From positions 1-63,097 of the forward strand of contig ADNK01000426.1 of the NCBI GenBank assembly GCA_000320545.1: a stretch of DNA of 63,097 nt. The letters run 5' to 3'. Made by a program: the position numbers and the translations under genes. The notes below the pieces were generated by a model that was not told the origin of the DNA, made no database searches, and saw only the letters and a program-made list of their open reading frames with translations. The stretch is from Bigelowiella natans CCMP2755 (lineage: Eukaryota > Cercozoa > Chlorarachniophyceae). Positions 26,887 to 38,961 of this stretch are shown here, one piece after another (positions within the stretch are counted from its first letter, which is position 1; each line of letters starts with the position of its first letter).

Positions 26887-28562
26887 ATAGCTTTTGCTAC
26901 TTCATATCCCATCATATACTCATGATAACATTACCCGTCGTTATGTATATTTGTGCTGTGCTAACTTTATGTAATACCGATTATATGATCATCGTTGATA
27001 GAAATGATTCTTCTCCATCTTCCACCATGTGGCTGGTAAGTTTCATGAAACCATCATCATCAATGTTGTTACGATGGGTTTCTCTCTTCTTGTTGTTCTT
27101 CTTGGCATCTTGATTTTGTTATTATTAATCGTTCTTACTAGCAAAGGAAAAAGAGAATACGACGATTACAAAACCGTTGATTGCTCTTTGTGCTGCTACT
27201 ATTTGTTCATGGGTTGTTTGGTCTTTTCTGTGACTCATTCCTACTTCTGCCTCCTCCTTCTTCTTCTTCTTCTTCTTCCTCTACTATTACTACTACTATT
27301 ACTGGCCTCATCAGCCTACAATGGCCGCACCAAAACGATGGATTGTGCATTGTGTTGCGGTTCCAATGTCTCTTGAGGTACTAGAGCTATACAAGAATAA
27401 GTAGAGAAGAGAAGAAGAACAGCTTCCATTAATACTACAACTATAATATGATAAATTACTTCTGATTCTTTCCTCCCTTGTTGATCGTCCTCCTCATTTG
27501 GAACCCTACTACTACTTCGTTACGTTATGTTATGATATGTTTGATAATTATTGTAGGTAGAATCCGGTGTAGCGATTCGTTTGAAAAACCGTCGCACTAC
27601 AACAGCAGGAAGATCTCTAAAGGCGTGTAAACAATAGGAATGATAAACATACGTATGATGATGATGCTGGTTATCATGATGATGATGACGATGATGATGT
27701 GTGTAGGGGAGGGGGGAGGAAAGAGGAGTTTGAATCTGATCTGTCTTTGTATTTGTCTTTGTCTTTGTTGTGATATATTATCGTATTCTGTACATTCAGA
27801 TTACTAAATCATACATGTCCACATTGGCCAAAATGCGTATCTCAGTGGTAGTAACCTAATACTCGATTGATAGATTTATTAATGGATCTCACACATTCTT
27901 CGATTAAGAAAACGATACTACCTGCAACCATCAAGCAAAATAAGAAGGACACACACACACACACACAAACATGCAATTTAAGAATTGATGATGATAAGGT
28001 TATTGCGTATAGAGAACTAATAGTAGTAAAAGTAGCAGCATAATTTCAGTATGAAAGTGGTGATAATGCTGGTAATAACTGACTGACTGACTGACTGACT
28101 GACTAAAGGCGGTGAGGCGATATCGTACCAACCCAAACTATGTAGAAACCACACCAGAAGATCAGCTAGTACGACTTCAAGGTGCTGCTGCTCAAACTAC
28201 TTACTACCACGCATGCTGCAGGAACGCAACACACAGCACACAATACTATTATAATGCTAAGTTATCTTATTCTTACTTAAGCAAATAGTAGCATTATCAT
28301 CATCATCATCATCATCATCATCACCATCGATCAAATTCTCAGCATCATCAGTCATCTACTACTCACTCACTTACTCACTACTGCGTTTGATCGTCGCCTA
28401 TTCACTTTAAGGATTGGATGCTGCTAATATCACTGCCCCCGATTTGAGATCATATTTGAAGCATTTTGAAACAAAGTCATCAGTCTTTACGTTGGGTGAG
28501 TAGTAGTAGTAGTAGTAGTAATAGTAGCGAGGAGCTTATTCCTACTATTATTCTAATTACAA

Positions 28563-28597
<35 letters not shown>

Positions 28598-28895
28598 AAG
28601 TGGTTATCATCAAATGCCTTCTTTCTTCATCGTCGTATGGTTATGACTACAACAGCACTTTAGCTACTTGGATGATATTCGAAAGCAGACTTCCTAGCGT
28701 CATTTGGCATAATATCACTGAATTATTCAATGAAAGTGGTTGGTTGCTTGGTTCGATTGATTTGTTATCAAATGGTGTGATGAATGCATATAAAGGAGAG
28801 GGTAGGGCGGTTCTAGCTTTCACGAGACCATCAGTAGCTATGGAGGCTGCCAAGTTGCTTCGCACAAGAGGATTGTGAGCAAAATAATAACAATC

Positions 28896-28928
<33 letters not shown>

Positions 28929-29404
28929 GTGAAATAATAGTTACAACTGCTGTTAGAACATAAAAGAGACCGATCATCACAATATTATGCCCTCATTTTG
29001 AGGACGACGGCGACATCATATTTCGACGTAGTATACTGAATGATACTAAGGGATATATTCAATATCAAGATCTAAATGTTGTTATTCTGTTTACTATTAT
29101 TATTTAAAGGGATGCTACCACCGTGCTGATATCAGCGCCATCATCATCATCATCACTTATGGGAGGACGTAGGAGAGCACGGCGAAGGAGAAAACAGCAA
29201 CAAGAGGTAATCTTATGACAAAGTAGTAGACACCAAAGTTATCGTTTTGGGTCGCTGTATTATCTTTATTATTAATATGAATTTTTAATTATTATTACAA
29301 TTATTCGTCGTCATTAGAAGTTGCTGTGTAGTTGTAGTAGTTGTAGTAGTTGTAGTAGTATTTGTTGTTGTTGTGGAACTTTGCTGGTATATTATATATG
29401 TGTA

Positions 29405-29446
<42 letters not shown>

Positions 29447-29700
29447 GTGCTTCTTTCATCAGAAATGGGATGATGACGACGAGCAAGATAACACTACAAG
29501 TGGAGTTTGGTCATGTCCAAGATGCACATTGATCAACAACCCAGTTGCTACTCAATGCCAAGCATGCCAAGCGTCAAAACCGCCATCCACAATAAACCAC
29601 AACAAGAAGCAGCAGTATCCGTGGTCTTCTTCTTCTGAGGTGGTTCTTGTTCTTTAATAACCCACTTGCAACATGCTTGACAGCAAACATATTACGGCAC

Positions 29701-29734
<34 letters not shown>

Positions 29735-29836
29735 TAGGTGAACGAATCTGGAGGAACTGTGCGAAGAACGAAGACGAAGGTTCAGACGAGCAATCCATGG
29801 GAGCTTTTGACGACAACCAAAAGCAGTACCGACTAG
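21705..29836 (+). CDS. NFX1: NF-X1-type E3 ubiquitin ligase/RNA-binding zinc-finger protein
   Basis: Long first exon 21705-23959, then 24284-24414, 24744-25140, 25254-25395, 25693-25741, 25970-26000, 26165-26197, 26512-26562, 27002-27035, 27315-27377, 27557-27624, 28109-28181, 28412-28495, 28664-28874, 29110-29206, 29463-29639, 29738-29836; about 1,330 residues. After a basic N-terminus there is a RING/PHD-like finger (CAVCTDPV, CSRCF, HLKCV, CPACQYW), then many NF-X1 fingers such as CNLPCHPGKCPPC, CERKCHSGSCGQC and CTKTCHAGACSPC. Next come a helix (FMEKIEKTLEEF) and the R3H-like stretch KRWIVHCVAV, an RRM-like stretch (28664-28874), an Arg-rich segment, and a RanBP2 finger (WSCPRC, then CQAC with an intervening NN). 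In the family, the RING gives E3 ligase activity and NF-X1 repeats bind nucleic acid or partners. Junctions around 27625-28108 are not fully resolved; a further exon near 27801-27848 is likely. The start is the ATG at 21705, not an upstream TTG. Confidence 0.9.
24680..24743 (+). repeat. (CT)n(AT)n tract abutting a splice acceptor in NFX1-like gene
   Basis: A CT run followed by an AT run ends TTATTAG, the acceptor of the exon starting at 24744. The repeat forms the polypyrimidine tract itself. Confidence 0.9.
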
Positions 29837-30692
29837 CGACGAATGAATCACCAAGCACAGACGGACGTACAATATCTTATTTCTAATCATGATAACGATG
29901 AGAAGTTATTTTAATCCGCTGTGCCAGTAGTCTCAATCGTAGTCTATTATGCATTACCGCCGATCATTAATACATATAGCTTAATATGACGACGACGTGT
30001 ACCCCTTGTTCCACGGCGTTATGAGTACTGCATCTTAACTTAAGGCTGGATTCTTGTTCATCAGTATCATCATCACTCTGTCTCTATCTTCATCACCTTC
30101 ATTTCATCTAATCAGGCCAAGTGACCGTGAAGTCAAAGAATCAAGCGCTAAATCGAGGATATTGATGACATCATGGTTCAGCATGTCTGTGCTGTGTTTC
30201 TCATCGCACATGTTCCCTGCCTGGGCACAGGCACACACGGCATGCACGGCAACGGTGGGATGGGACATGTGCATCTAGACGTCTAGACGCATGCACTAGT
30301 GCAAGCATCCAGACGCCAAGCGATGAATTGACGTAAACTAGCTCGCTCCTCCCCCAAAGGTTGTGGTCAACGCACACTTCGAAGTCACTAGTGCATGCGC
30401 TGTGACGATTGCTAGATTGATGGCTGGGAAACCATCAACGAAATCATCATGGCGACGAGTGCAGTCGAATTCTTCATGCGTTGTTGTTTCTTGTTGTCAA
30501 GTCATTGTGCAAGATCAGACATGAAGACGATCGAATCGTTGCGCACGCGTGCGCGGCGCGCGGTCGTGATCAAAACGAAACAAGCAAGCACGCACGTGTC
30601 TAGCTAGCTAGATGTGCATGTGTGTGTGCATGTCCAAATGTGCGTGCTAGCTAGCATGCGTGTGTGTTCATCTGGTCATGTCTAGCTAGCCA

Positions 30693-30720
30693 CTGGAGCT
30701 AGCTAGCTAGCTAGCTCCAG
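30693..30720. repeat. 28-bp perfect palindrome built on (GCTA)n
   Basis: The sequence from CTGGAGCTAG to CTAGCTCCAG reads the same on both strands across 28 bases, with a core of four AGCT units. It lies in the E/F spacer and could form a cruciform. Confidence 0.9.
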
Positions 30721-31460
30721 AGCTAGGTGTCTAGATGTGTGCAATCTAGCAATCTAGCAACAATGTGAGTGTGTGTGAATGCTGAACGCATGGTGTTCAT
30801 CGTCATGCAATGTGCTTTGTGCTACCCAGCAGCACAGTCGCAGCAGACCAAGCAGACCAAGCAGACACACTAGTACGAGCACTGTGACAGCACGCTGGCA
30901 CGTCTAGACGCGTGTGAGCAAGCTCCAGAGCTGGCAAGGTGCGGCAACGACAGAGAGCCCCCCTGGCCCCCTGCTAGCCTGTGCGTGTCAAGGGAGGTCC
31001 TCTGACTTGAACAGACTCTTTGTCTCTTCCACACAAGCACCTCTCAGCGACAAGCTACAAGCGTCTGTGCACGCGCACTCTCCCAGACTCGTTCTCAGGC
31101 AAAGTTCACAAGTTCGTCGCGATGGTTTTCACCGCACTGGCTAGCTGGCGCTGCACTCTGGACAAGCTGGCTGTCGAAAACTGGTCGTCCACGAAATTGA
31201 GAGAAACGCCAGCTCAATTTTGCTTTCGTCCGCTTGCACGGTTGCTAGGTTGGTGCCTTGTTTCGATCCTGCCAGCCTGGTTTGAAGACTCGCACTTTGA
31301 AGCAATTTGTTTGCGACGTGGGAGTGTCCAGGTGTGCATCATCACCTCTGGACCTGTTGTGTCCAACCTCCATGAACCTGCTCGCCTGCGTGCTTCCTGC
31401 TTGATCAGTTGATTCAGGTGAACGAACGATCGAATGACAGTTTGCTTCGTCGACACCGCA

Positions 31461-31481
31461 CCTTCCAACAATGTTGGAAGG
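31461..31481. repeat. 10-bp inverted repeat with 1-base spacer
   Basis: CCTTCCAACA at 31461-31470 and its exact complement TGTTGGAAGG at 31472-31481 flank a single A. It lies 205 bp upstream of a longer hairpin in the same spacer. Confidence 0.85.
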
Positions 31482-31686
31482 AAAGAAAGAAAGAACAATG
31501 AACAATGATGATGAACTGAGAAACTCTGTTGAACAACACGCATCCCCAAAGTGTTGCACAATGAACAATGAACAATGAACAAAGCATTGATGCAAATCTA
31601 CATGCGCCAGAACCGCATGGGAGGCAGGCGCACACACGACACTTGCAAAATGAACCGAAACAATGAAAACAATGAAACAATGATGA

Positions 31687-31730
31687 AAAACTACATTTCC
31701 AAAGTGTCAACACTTTGGAAATGTAGTTTT
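31687..31730. repeat. 21-bp perfect inverted repeat, 2-base loop
   Basis: The left arm 31687-31707 and right arm 31710-31730 are exact complements over 21 bases, separated by CA. Arm ends are AAAACTACAT and ATGTAGTTTT. This is a near-perfect 44-base palindrome, able to form a cruciform in DNA or a hairpin in RNA. It lies about 200 bp upstream of gene F. Terminator, element end or replication-related roles are all possible. Confidence 0.95.
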
Positions 31731-31931
31731 ACCGAGTGCTTCGTCCCAAACAAAACAATGAGTTGGCCGTCAGTACCCGGTAGTAGTGGTAGATGAATGG
31801 TACATAATGCACAAAATACCCGTCAGTGACGGGTGGTGGGTGATGGTGCGCATCATCATCATCACATCTGAATCTATCCCCGAGTATCCTTTCTTCTGTA
31901 GAGAGAGGAGAAGGAGGAGAAGGAGGAGGAG

Positions 31932-34298
31932 ATGACCGGCCGAGGGAGAGGACGGGGATTCTACAGACCGTACTTATTTATAATTTACAACAAGCCCCAT
32001 TTGCTGTAGATGATAATCTAAAATCGTGTGATTGATTGCAGGAAGAAACAAGGAGGTGGCGTTCCTTTCAATTGGAAAAACAAGGGTGGTGGTGGTGGTG
32101 GTGGTGGTGGTGGAAATTTTTCGAACTCAGGGGGGTCCCGCGTCAGTGTTACGGTAATGAACTTTACTCGAAACTAAAAATAAGCTCCTTCATCCGCTCC
32201 TTTCGCAGATAAGTGTCCAAGTAGACTATAAGACGCTCACACAGTTTCTCAATTCCAAGCTGAAAGGCTTACGATGGAAATCGGTAATAATTCTAGTCAC
32301 GATGATAGTGATGATGATCATTATATGTGGCCGCTGTAACGGACTTTTGATCGTAGATGAAGGAGAGGCCCAACGGGAGCGGGAATTTCTTCATGACTCT
32401 AGCCAATCAGGAAGACTGTAGGAAAGTAATAAGAGAACCGAAGGACGACGACGATTTAACGTAGTAGTAGTGGGATTTTCTCCTCTTTCTCAGCAACAAT
32501 CTGTTCTTGTTGTATTATTCTGTCTGTCTTAAAGGTGCTAAGCCTAGATGGCACATCTTGCAATGGGAATCGATTGCAGATTAAGAGTGGTGGAGGAGGT
32601 GGATTTTCTGGATCTGGGGGTGGAGGAGGATCGTCGGGCCGCTTCTCGGGACGCCCCTTCAATGGTGATTGTTGACAAATGTTGAGTAGTAGTAATAGTA
32701 GTGTGTTGTCTGTTATTCGGGTCACTCATTAGTGGTCGTTCTTAGCGCAAAGAATGAAAGCAGTGGAAGAGTACCTTCAATCCAAATACTCGCAAAACGG
32801 CAGTGAATCAAGTACCATTTTCGCTATTAGTCATACTTGCTCTGTGCAGGCTGTTGCCATTTATGATTCATTAGTGTTTCTCGAAAAAAATATTTTTTTG
32901 AATTGGTCGATGAATAATGTATAAATATTCCTGTGTCTCTCCCACAATCGATTTGTTTAAGCACAATATTTTTTGGTTCAGTGATGCAGTTAACAGGCAT
33001 GGCTGGTGCTAACACCTTGTTTGATTTCAAAAACAGCAATTTTATCGCGGTAAATACCCACCGAAAAAGTGCATCAAAAAGTGACAACGAAGTAATTTTT
33101 GTGTGTTCCGATTGGTAGACTGTTGCGCGGATACTGAAGAATAGACAAATCAAAGTAAGATGGGAAAAATTAAAGGAGACTTGTTGAAAGATTTACTCTC
33201 TTGATATCGCTGCTGCTCATACACGTTAGGTGACAACTCTAATTCTTGATAAAAACGGGATAAACAATCTTGAGATGCTCAAGCCTATCTGCCAACTGCT
33301 CAAAGATTCTCTAGCTAGACTCTCACTAGCAAACAATATGATCCCAGATCTGCAACAAATGAAGTATGAAACACCGCTTCTCTTGTGATGATTATATCCC
33401 GGCACACACTATAGTAGTATCGTCGTTATCATAATGTGATGATTGCATCCCAGCAATAAAACTGTAGTATTATTATCATATGTGATGATTGCATCCTGTT
33501 AAACCAGTTTATTTTTATTATAATTATTATTGTTACTATTATCATGATGCACTAGGTGGTGACAATTTTCTCTGAACGAGTTGTATATCAGGTTCTTAAG
33601 CAGTTTGAACCTGAGAGAGTTGATTCTCGATCCAAATCCTGGAACAAAAGACATTGTTCCGGAAATAAAGATGGTAGCTGCAAAGGAGCTGTTTCCTAAA
33701 CTTATCAAGCTGAACAACATTCCCGTTACGGTACTACGACGACATCAACAAACAATCAGAATTTAGAAGAGAATTGCGATATTTATGAAACATTGAACCC
33801 TTTTTTTAATAGGATGTCGTACAGTTTGATTTGCCCGAAATGTTAACACAAGGAAATCTACCAGATGAAAAGGGGGGTGCGATTGAACCCAAAATTCAGG
33901 AAATTGTGACCAAATTTTTGACAAGGTTTTATTTTTCTTGTGCACGAGAGTAATGTTTCTACGTGATGACGAATCTTTTTTTAATAGATATGTCCAGATA
34001 TTCGACAAGGAAAGCCGAGAAAGATTAGATGATTTCTATTTCAGAGAATCATCTTGTTTTTCAATTGTGTGCCAACCACAACGTCTTCGAAATAATAATA
34101 GCGGTAGTCATATTGATACAAATGTCTTGTTCTAGATTATATGAAAGTAATTATTACATTTAAGAAATATGTGATTAATATGTTGTCTTCAGTGTATGAA
34201 TCGGCGGATCGAAACTTAAAAGGAGATCGTTTAGTTACTGAACTTTCTGACAGAACACGTGTGGGAAGGTTGTTAAATACGATCAACATCTTATTTAT

Positions 34299-34332
<34 letters not shown>

Positions 34333-34723
34333 ACCTTAAGAAATGATTTGTTAGGTCATCAATATTATCGTTGCTGAAGAGTTTGCCGAATACCGTACAT
34401 GAGTTAGACAAATTCACAGTTGATGCATTTCAACCAACTAACAGCGCAACGGTCACTGAGAGTTTAACCAATTTCATTCCGTACTAAACTAATTAATTGG
34501 GAATGTAGAAAGTATTTTGCAACTAAATTGAAAATCTTTAAATCAGAAGCTGGAAATGATCAATGTGTCCATACGAGGGGCATTTCTTGAAAACGATCCG
34601 TCATCTCGTCGATTGTTTCACAGAGTGATGCTGCTCAGTCGTTCTAAAAACCCATATGGTGTGGGAATCACTAACGATATGCTCTACATTGGAGATCTAA
34701 TCAAAGTTCAGCAAACTTATTAA
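31932..34723 (+). CDS. NXF1: mRNA nuclear export receptor, NXF1/Mex67/TAP-like
   Basis: Fifteen exons in phase: 31932-31969, 32042-32153, 32209-32283, 32357-32425, 32535-32664, 32746-32811, 32982-33049, 33119-33154, 33230-33363, 33592-33730, 33813-33925, 33988-34103, 34193-34268, 34355-34451, 34547-34723; 481 residues. N-terminal Arg/Gly-rich segment (MTGRGRGRGFYRP), then an RRM-like domain (ISVQVDYKTLTQFL, LRWKSMKERPNGSGNFFMTL) bracketed by Gly-rich linkers, then leucine-rich repeats (TLILDKNGINNLEML, SLARLSLANNMI, LNLRELILDPNPG), then an NTF2-like domain (FLTRYVQIFDKESRERLDDF, LPNTVHELDKFTVDAF, VSIRGAFLEN). NXF1 with its NXT partner carries mRNP through nuclear pores. The frame stops at TAA 34721 directly after the NTF2-like domain, so the usual C-terminal UBA-like FG-binding domain is absent from this model. 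Confidence 0.87.
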
Positions 34724-35874
34724 TAAATTCAAGACCACTCAGAAAAATAAGTGATTTGACCGATTGCGCGTATCCAACTTGCGCCAGCATTTTCCGCGTT
34801 GTGATTAGCCATGAAGTTTCACATTACCACAAAGAAAATCTACTGAGCATTGTCGTGAATGTGTGGTGGCATAGGAGGCTCATCTCCATAATTACACATG
34901 TGGAAACATTCAATGAATGACGTCGATCTGTGCTAGTGTGTGCCATACTAGCGACTACAGCATGCATTCATGTTGGCGATGATCTCGCTAGCCGGCCGAA
35001 ATGTTGTAGCGAATTCCTTAGCTTGTTCTCACATGTTCATCGGCGTCTAAAGCTAGCTGTGCTGAGTGCCGATCCAGCAATGTACATGCAATGAAAATAG
35101 CTGACAACATGCAACATCACTAGCTAGCTAGCTAGATCACGTTGCTCTGGTGTTTGTTGTATTGCCAAATAATCTATAAATGAATCTATGTCAATGGCTC
35201 ATGAAAGATGATGTAATGCAACGAAGCTCATGCGATGCTACTGCACTGTGACGTACAAGCCAGGCTAGCAGGCGGTCTAGCGGTGCATGTCATGCTAGCT
35301 AGCTAGCACTAGAGCATGCTAGCATGCCAGCATGCTATAGCATGTGTGACGTTGCAACTGCGAACAACCGGGGGAGTGTGTGGAACACGGCCTCAAAAGT
35401 TTGAAAAACCTCAGACAGCACAGTGGCCGAGAATGCTTGCTTGTGACTTTTCGGCCATTTTTCGTGTTTTTCGATTTTTATTGAGACCGCACCCTTCTAG
35501 CCTTCAACCCGCTCTAGCGCTGTGAATCATGACATGCAATCTCAGACAACGATCACTGGTGTCACTGCCCGGCTAGCCGGCTCACACCTCGAAAGTGGAT
35601 TGCTTCAGGCGGACCTGCTGTTCGATTCATGCAAGAGCTTTGCGTGACTGGGTGATGCCGTGCACACGGCGCCGCGCAGCTTCGTACATTCGATTCAAAG
35701 TGAAGCTTTTCTTTCGTCACTTTCGATCGCTTTAAACACGTCAAGTTTGACTTTTGATCCGCCTGGCTAGCCGGGAGGATCAGGGCTGATTTAGCTGAGG
35801 GGGACACGGCGCTGTCGTACTGTGGAATTTAATTATCTACTCCCGCATCATTAGCGGGGTTTATTGGAAAAATA
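34724..35874. other. Convergent intergenic spacer F/G with palindromic-word island
   Basis: No supported gene. A TAATAAATT just after the stop of gene F may help poly(A) site choice. From about 34800 to 35800 the DNA has no triplet repeats and is rich in GCTAGC and CATGCTAGC words, densest at 35265-35345. Short ORFs here show no domain. Confidence 0.5.
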
Positions 35875-37263
35875 TTAATGTTCGTCTGTTTCTTCTGTTA
35901 CAGATTCTGTCTCGGGGCTTTCAAGCCATTCGTTGGGGTCCCTCACCCCTGGAGGATATGTAAATTTATTCCACTCTATTCCGCGGGCCTTGAGAACTCT
36001 CTTGCAATCTTAGGTACATCATGAGTGAGTGATTGATCAGACTACTACTCTCGTAAACGATAACACATACGTGCTTACGTAGTATTACAACCCTGAATCG
36101 TTTGATCAGTAGTCCTTAAATGTTTGTCCAGCCTCTCTTCCGTCAACCATGGTATGAAGGTTTCACGTGCACGGTCGTCCAATATAGTTTGGGAATCCCC
36201 TTGAAATATCATATTCTACATTTCACTTTCTAAAATGCAAATCAACATTATAATTTATATTCACCAAATGTAGCATCAAAATCTTCTTCATTCAACCCTC
36301 CCAGAGCACCGCGGGGGCCTTCGCCCATTAAATTAAGTTGCAACTCCCCGTGTTGTTGTTCCTCCTATTTTTACGCAGATTTAAGGGGAAAATTCTTGTG
36401 TTGATGCATAACTTACATTGATATCTGACACATTCTCATTATCGACGTCCAGATGCCCTGCAGCAATGCGTTTCTGAGAAAAAAGTTGCAAATGCGTTTC
36501 GTATATTTTATGATAAAGGATTATAATATATGACGTCATTAGTTATGCGGTTAATATGTGGTAATTGTTGTTCAACCTCTCTTTCGTATCGCTCCTCGAA
36601 AAACTCCAATTTAACTCTTTTTTCCATATCCAACCTTAACGGCTGAATATTGATTCGCAATGGATTGGTAGTTGTTGAACACCGGCAGTTGGAAATTACA
36701 CTAGTATTATCACCTTTATAGTCTCTTCCATTTCATCCACAGTGTCGTATCCATCACCTCCTTCGCGAAACTTTTATCAAATGTATAAACTACTCATAAA
36801 TAGCATGCTTCACGAAGAATTATGATGACCTACCTCTGAAAAGTTTAGGCGCGGTTTCCACGAGTCAATATTTCTAATTTCTTCAACAGCCTTCAGAATC
36901 GCTTTATCTGTACAAGTAGAGAGTCAGGTATAATAGCCTATTTCTTTTCATTGTGTCGTGTCAATAATAATAACTTGGATCATTGTCCGTTCCTGTAGCA
37001 GTTCCAGCAGCTCTTTGAGCCGCTTCATTATTCTGACTGAATTTCTTCATCATGTTGAGTGATTTTTCAAGGTTAATTCTATCCTTGACATCATCTGTGT
37101 CCTCCGATGGAGCTCTTCCGTCCATACTAATCCCAACTGCATGCCAACGACGCTGAGAGGGAGGAGGAGGAGGAGGAGCTGGCCATGCCATCACGATGAG
37201 GACAATCATGACAACGACTGCGATAACACGTTCATGAAAACTCATTCGTCTTTCGCTCCCCAT
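35875..37263 (-). CDS. Unknown protein with N-terminal signal peptide or membrane anchor
   Basis: Eight exons on the minus strand in perfect phase: 36975-37263, 36834-36907, 36714-36770, 36577-36642, 36417-36473, 36265-36364, 36092-36199, 35875-36008 (TAA at 35875-35877); about 294 residues. I do not recognise the family. The N-terminus has a hydrophobic run (VIAVVVMIVLIVMAWPAP) followed by six or more prolines, consistent with a signal peptide or single anchor. The rest is charged and helical, with acidic patches (YDTVDEMEETIK, KLEFFEERYERE), a segment GEGPRGALGGLNEEDFDATF, and a C-terminal ARGIEWNKFTYPPGVRDP. Clean phases make the gene itself secure. Start is taken at the ATG 37261-37263; an internal ATG seven codons later is an alternative. 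It shares a 435-bp divergent spacer with the ADCK1-like gene. A secreted, luminal or plastid role is inference. Confidence 0.75.
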
Positions 37264-37698
37264 CAATATGCTCTTCTTCTCCTTCCTCGTGCCACGAAGG
37301 GGCTGTGGGCATGCCTGGCGGTTTTGGTTTGAAAATTAATCTTGGGAATGATGATGATAATGATACTGTTTCGATTTGTTGAACAAAATTTGTATCTATT
37401 CTCTACCGAAGCGTTTGCAACCAACACGTGCGCCGCCTGTTTGTAGGTTATTGTGTTGGTAGAAGGAAGGCTCGTCTCAGAAGAGCAAAAGCCGAGGGAG
37501 GACAAAGTCTACAGGCTGTTGTTATTGTTGTTAGTAATTCGCTCATTCAAATAAATATTATGCGGCCTATATGCTTAAGAGATTGAACTTTGCTGTTTTA
37601 ACTAACTAACTCTCATCTGCGGTTGTCGTCTTCGATAAATGCAGTGCTTTTTTTAGTACGTCGCCAGCCTACTCCTCCTCGACCACACATACGTGTCA
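37264..37698. promoter_or_regulatory. Divergent spacer G/H, putative bidirectional promoter
   Basis: A compact 435-bp gap between the start codons of G (-) and H (+). It holds no GCTAGC-rich island and no long microsatellite. A TTG-initiated upstream frame runs from 37623 into gene H in another frame. No TATA box was recognised. Confidence 0.45.
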
Positions 37699-38731
37699 AT
37701 GAGGAGCTCCACGTTCCTGCGACGACCGCTCAGAGGAGGGGGGTTATTTGTGCTTGGTGTTCACCAGTACGATACGTGGTTCGGCGATCGAGTTTTCAAT
37801 CGAAACCTTAAAGCAATCTGGGCCGGTGAAAAGCAGTACCATTCTTCTTATCACAAGTGTGGTTACCATTAATTCGACATTACACTCCTTTTTTTCGTGT
37901 ATGTACATAATCCAGCAATCTTGACGACCTACGATTACAAATTTGGGGTCGACTATGAAAACCCAGAGAGGTAAATCGCAAAAAATTTAATTTGAATTTC
38001 TTCGTTCTTTGTTCTCTTATTTTTTAGATGTTCTTCATTATCCTTCTTTTTCATTGCCCAGCCTTAGTTCCGTGCATTCGCGTGTGGCTCAACGATGGTT
38101 CAATGTCTGTGGATCGAACGGGGGATTGTATATCAAGCTAGGGCAATCATGCCAACAACTTAATCACGTCCTTCCCGTGGAGTTTACATCGCTTTTTAGT
38201 CAAATGTTTGATTCCGCGCCTCCAGTTTCGAGTGAGGTACTCATTGTTTCTTTTTATTATTATTATTCTTATTTTTCTTCCGATTTTTTTTCTCAAGTTT
38301 AACGGATGATACATACTGACAATGAAGGCTTGTTATCTATCCATCCTCTGTAGGCTATCAACCGGGTCTTCAAATCTGATTTTGATGGAAAATCCCCGGA
38401 CGAAGTCTTCCGAGAATTTGATCCAAATCCAGTTGCTTCTGCATCCATTGCACAAGTATGAAAAGAAGAGTTATCCCTCCATACTACATCAAGATAAATG
38501 TCAGTTGCAGCATACATTCATCTAAGTATATATACGCACATCATCGTCAGGTTCACAAAGCCATCATGCAAGATGGAACAAAAGTAGCTGTCAAGATACA
38601 GAAACCTTACATCGAGGTGCTATAATTAATTGTAGAAGATTTTTCAGCAGCTAACAATGGGTGTGCGTACGCACTCTCAATAACCAAGCTAAATCAAATG
38701 ATTACTGAATTAATCAAGTGTGTGCGCCCGC

Positions 38732-38778
<47 letters not shown>

Positions 38779-38927
38779 TATGTGTTTGTAGAGACAGATT
38801 CCATGGGATTTGACATGCTACCGATTCTTAATCTTTGCTTTGGTGTGTGAATGAACAATAATTTACCACCTTCGACTTGATAATCAACACAACTACCTTT
38901 TCTACATCGTTACAATCAATAATGTAC

Positions 38928-38961
<34 letters not shown>

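Larger units (their letters stand above)
29837..31931. other. Tandem intergenic spacer E/F with palindromes
   Basis: No supported gene. From about 30190 to 31400 it is GC-richer than the introns and full of GCTAGC, CTAGAC and TGCATG words. From about 31440 to 31700 it has AACAATGAACAATGA-type imperfect repeats and two long inverted repeats (listed separately). The 130-codon ORF at 31020-31412 has no recognisable domain and overlaps similar-size ORFs on the other strand. The last 100 bases before gene F are purine-rich GGAGGA. Confidence 0.5.

Noticed and set aside
31020-31412. 130-codon plus-strand ORF and similar minus-strand ORFs to 31713 in the E/F spacer
   Set aside because: GC-richer sequence gives long ORFs in several frames; no domain, no matching splice sites, and it overlaps the palindromic-word island.
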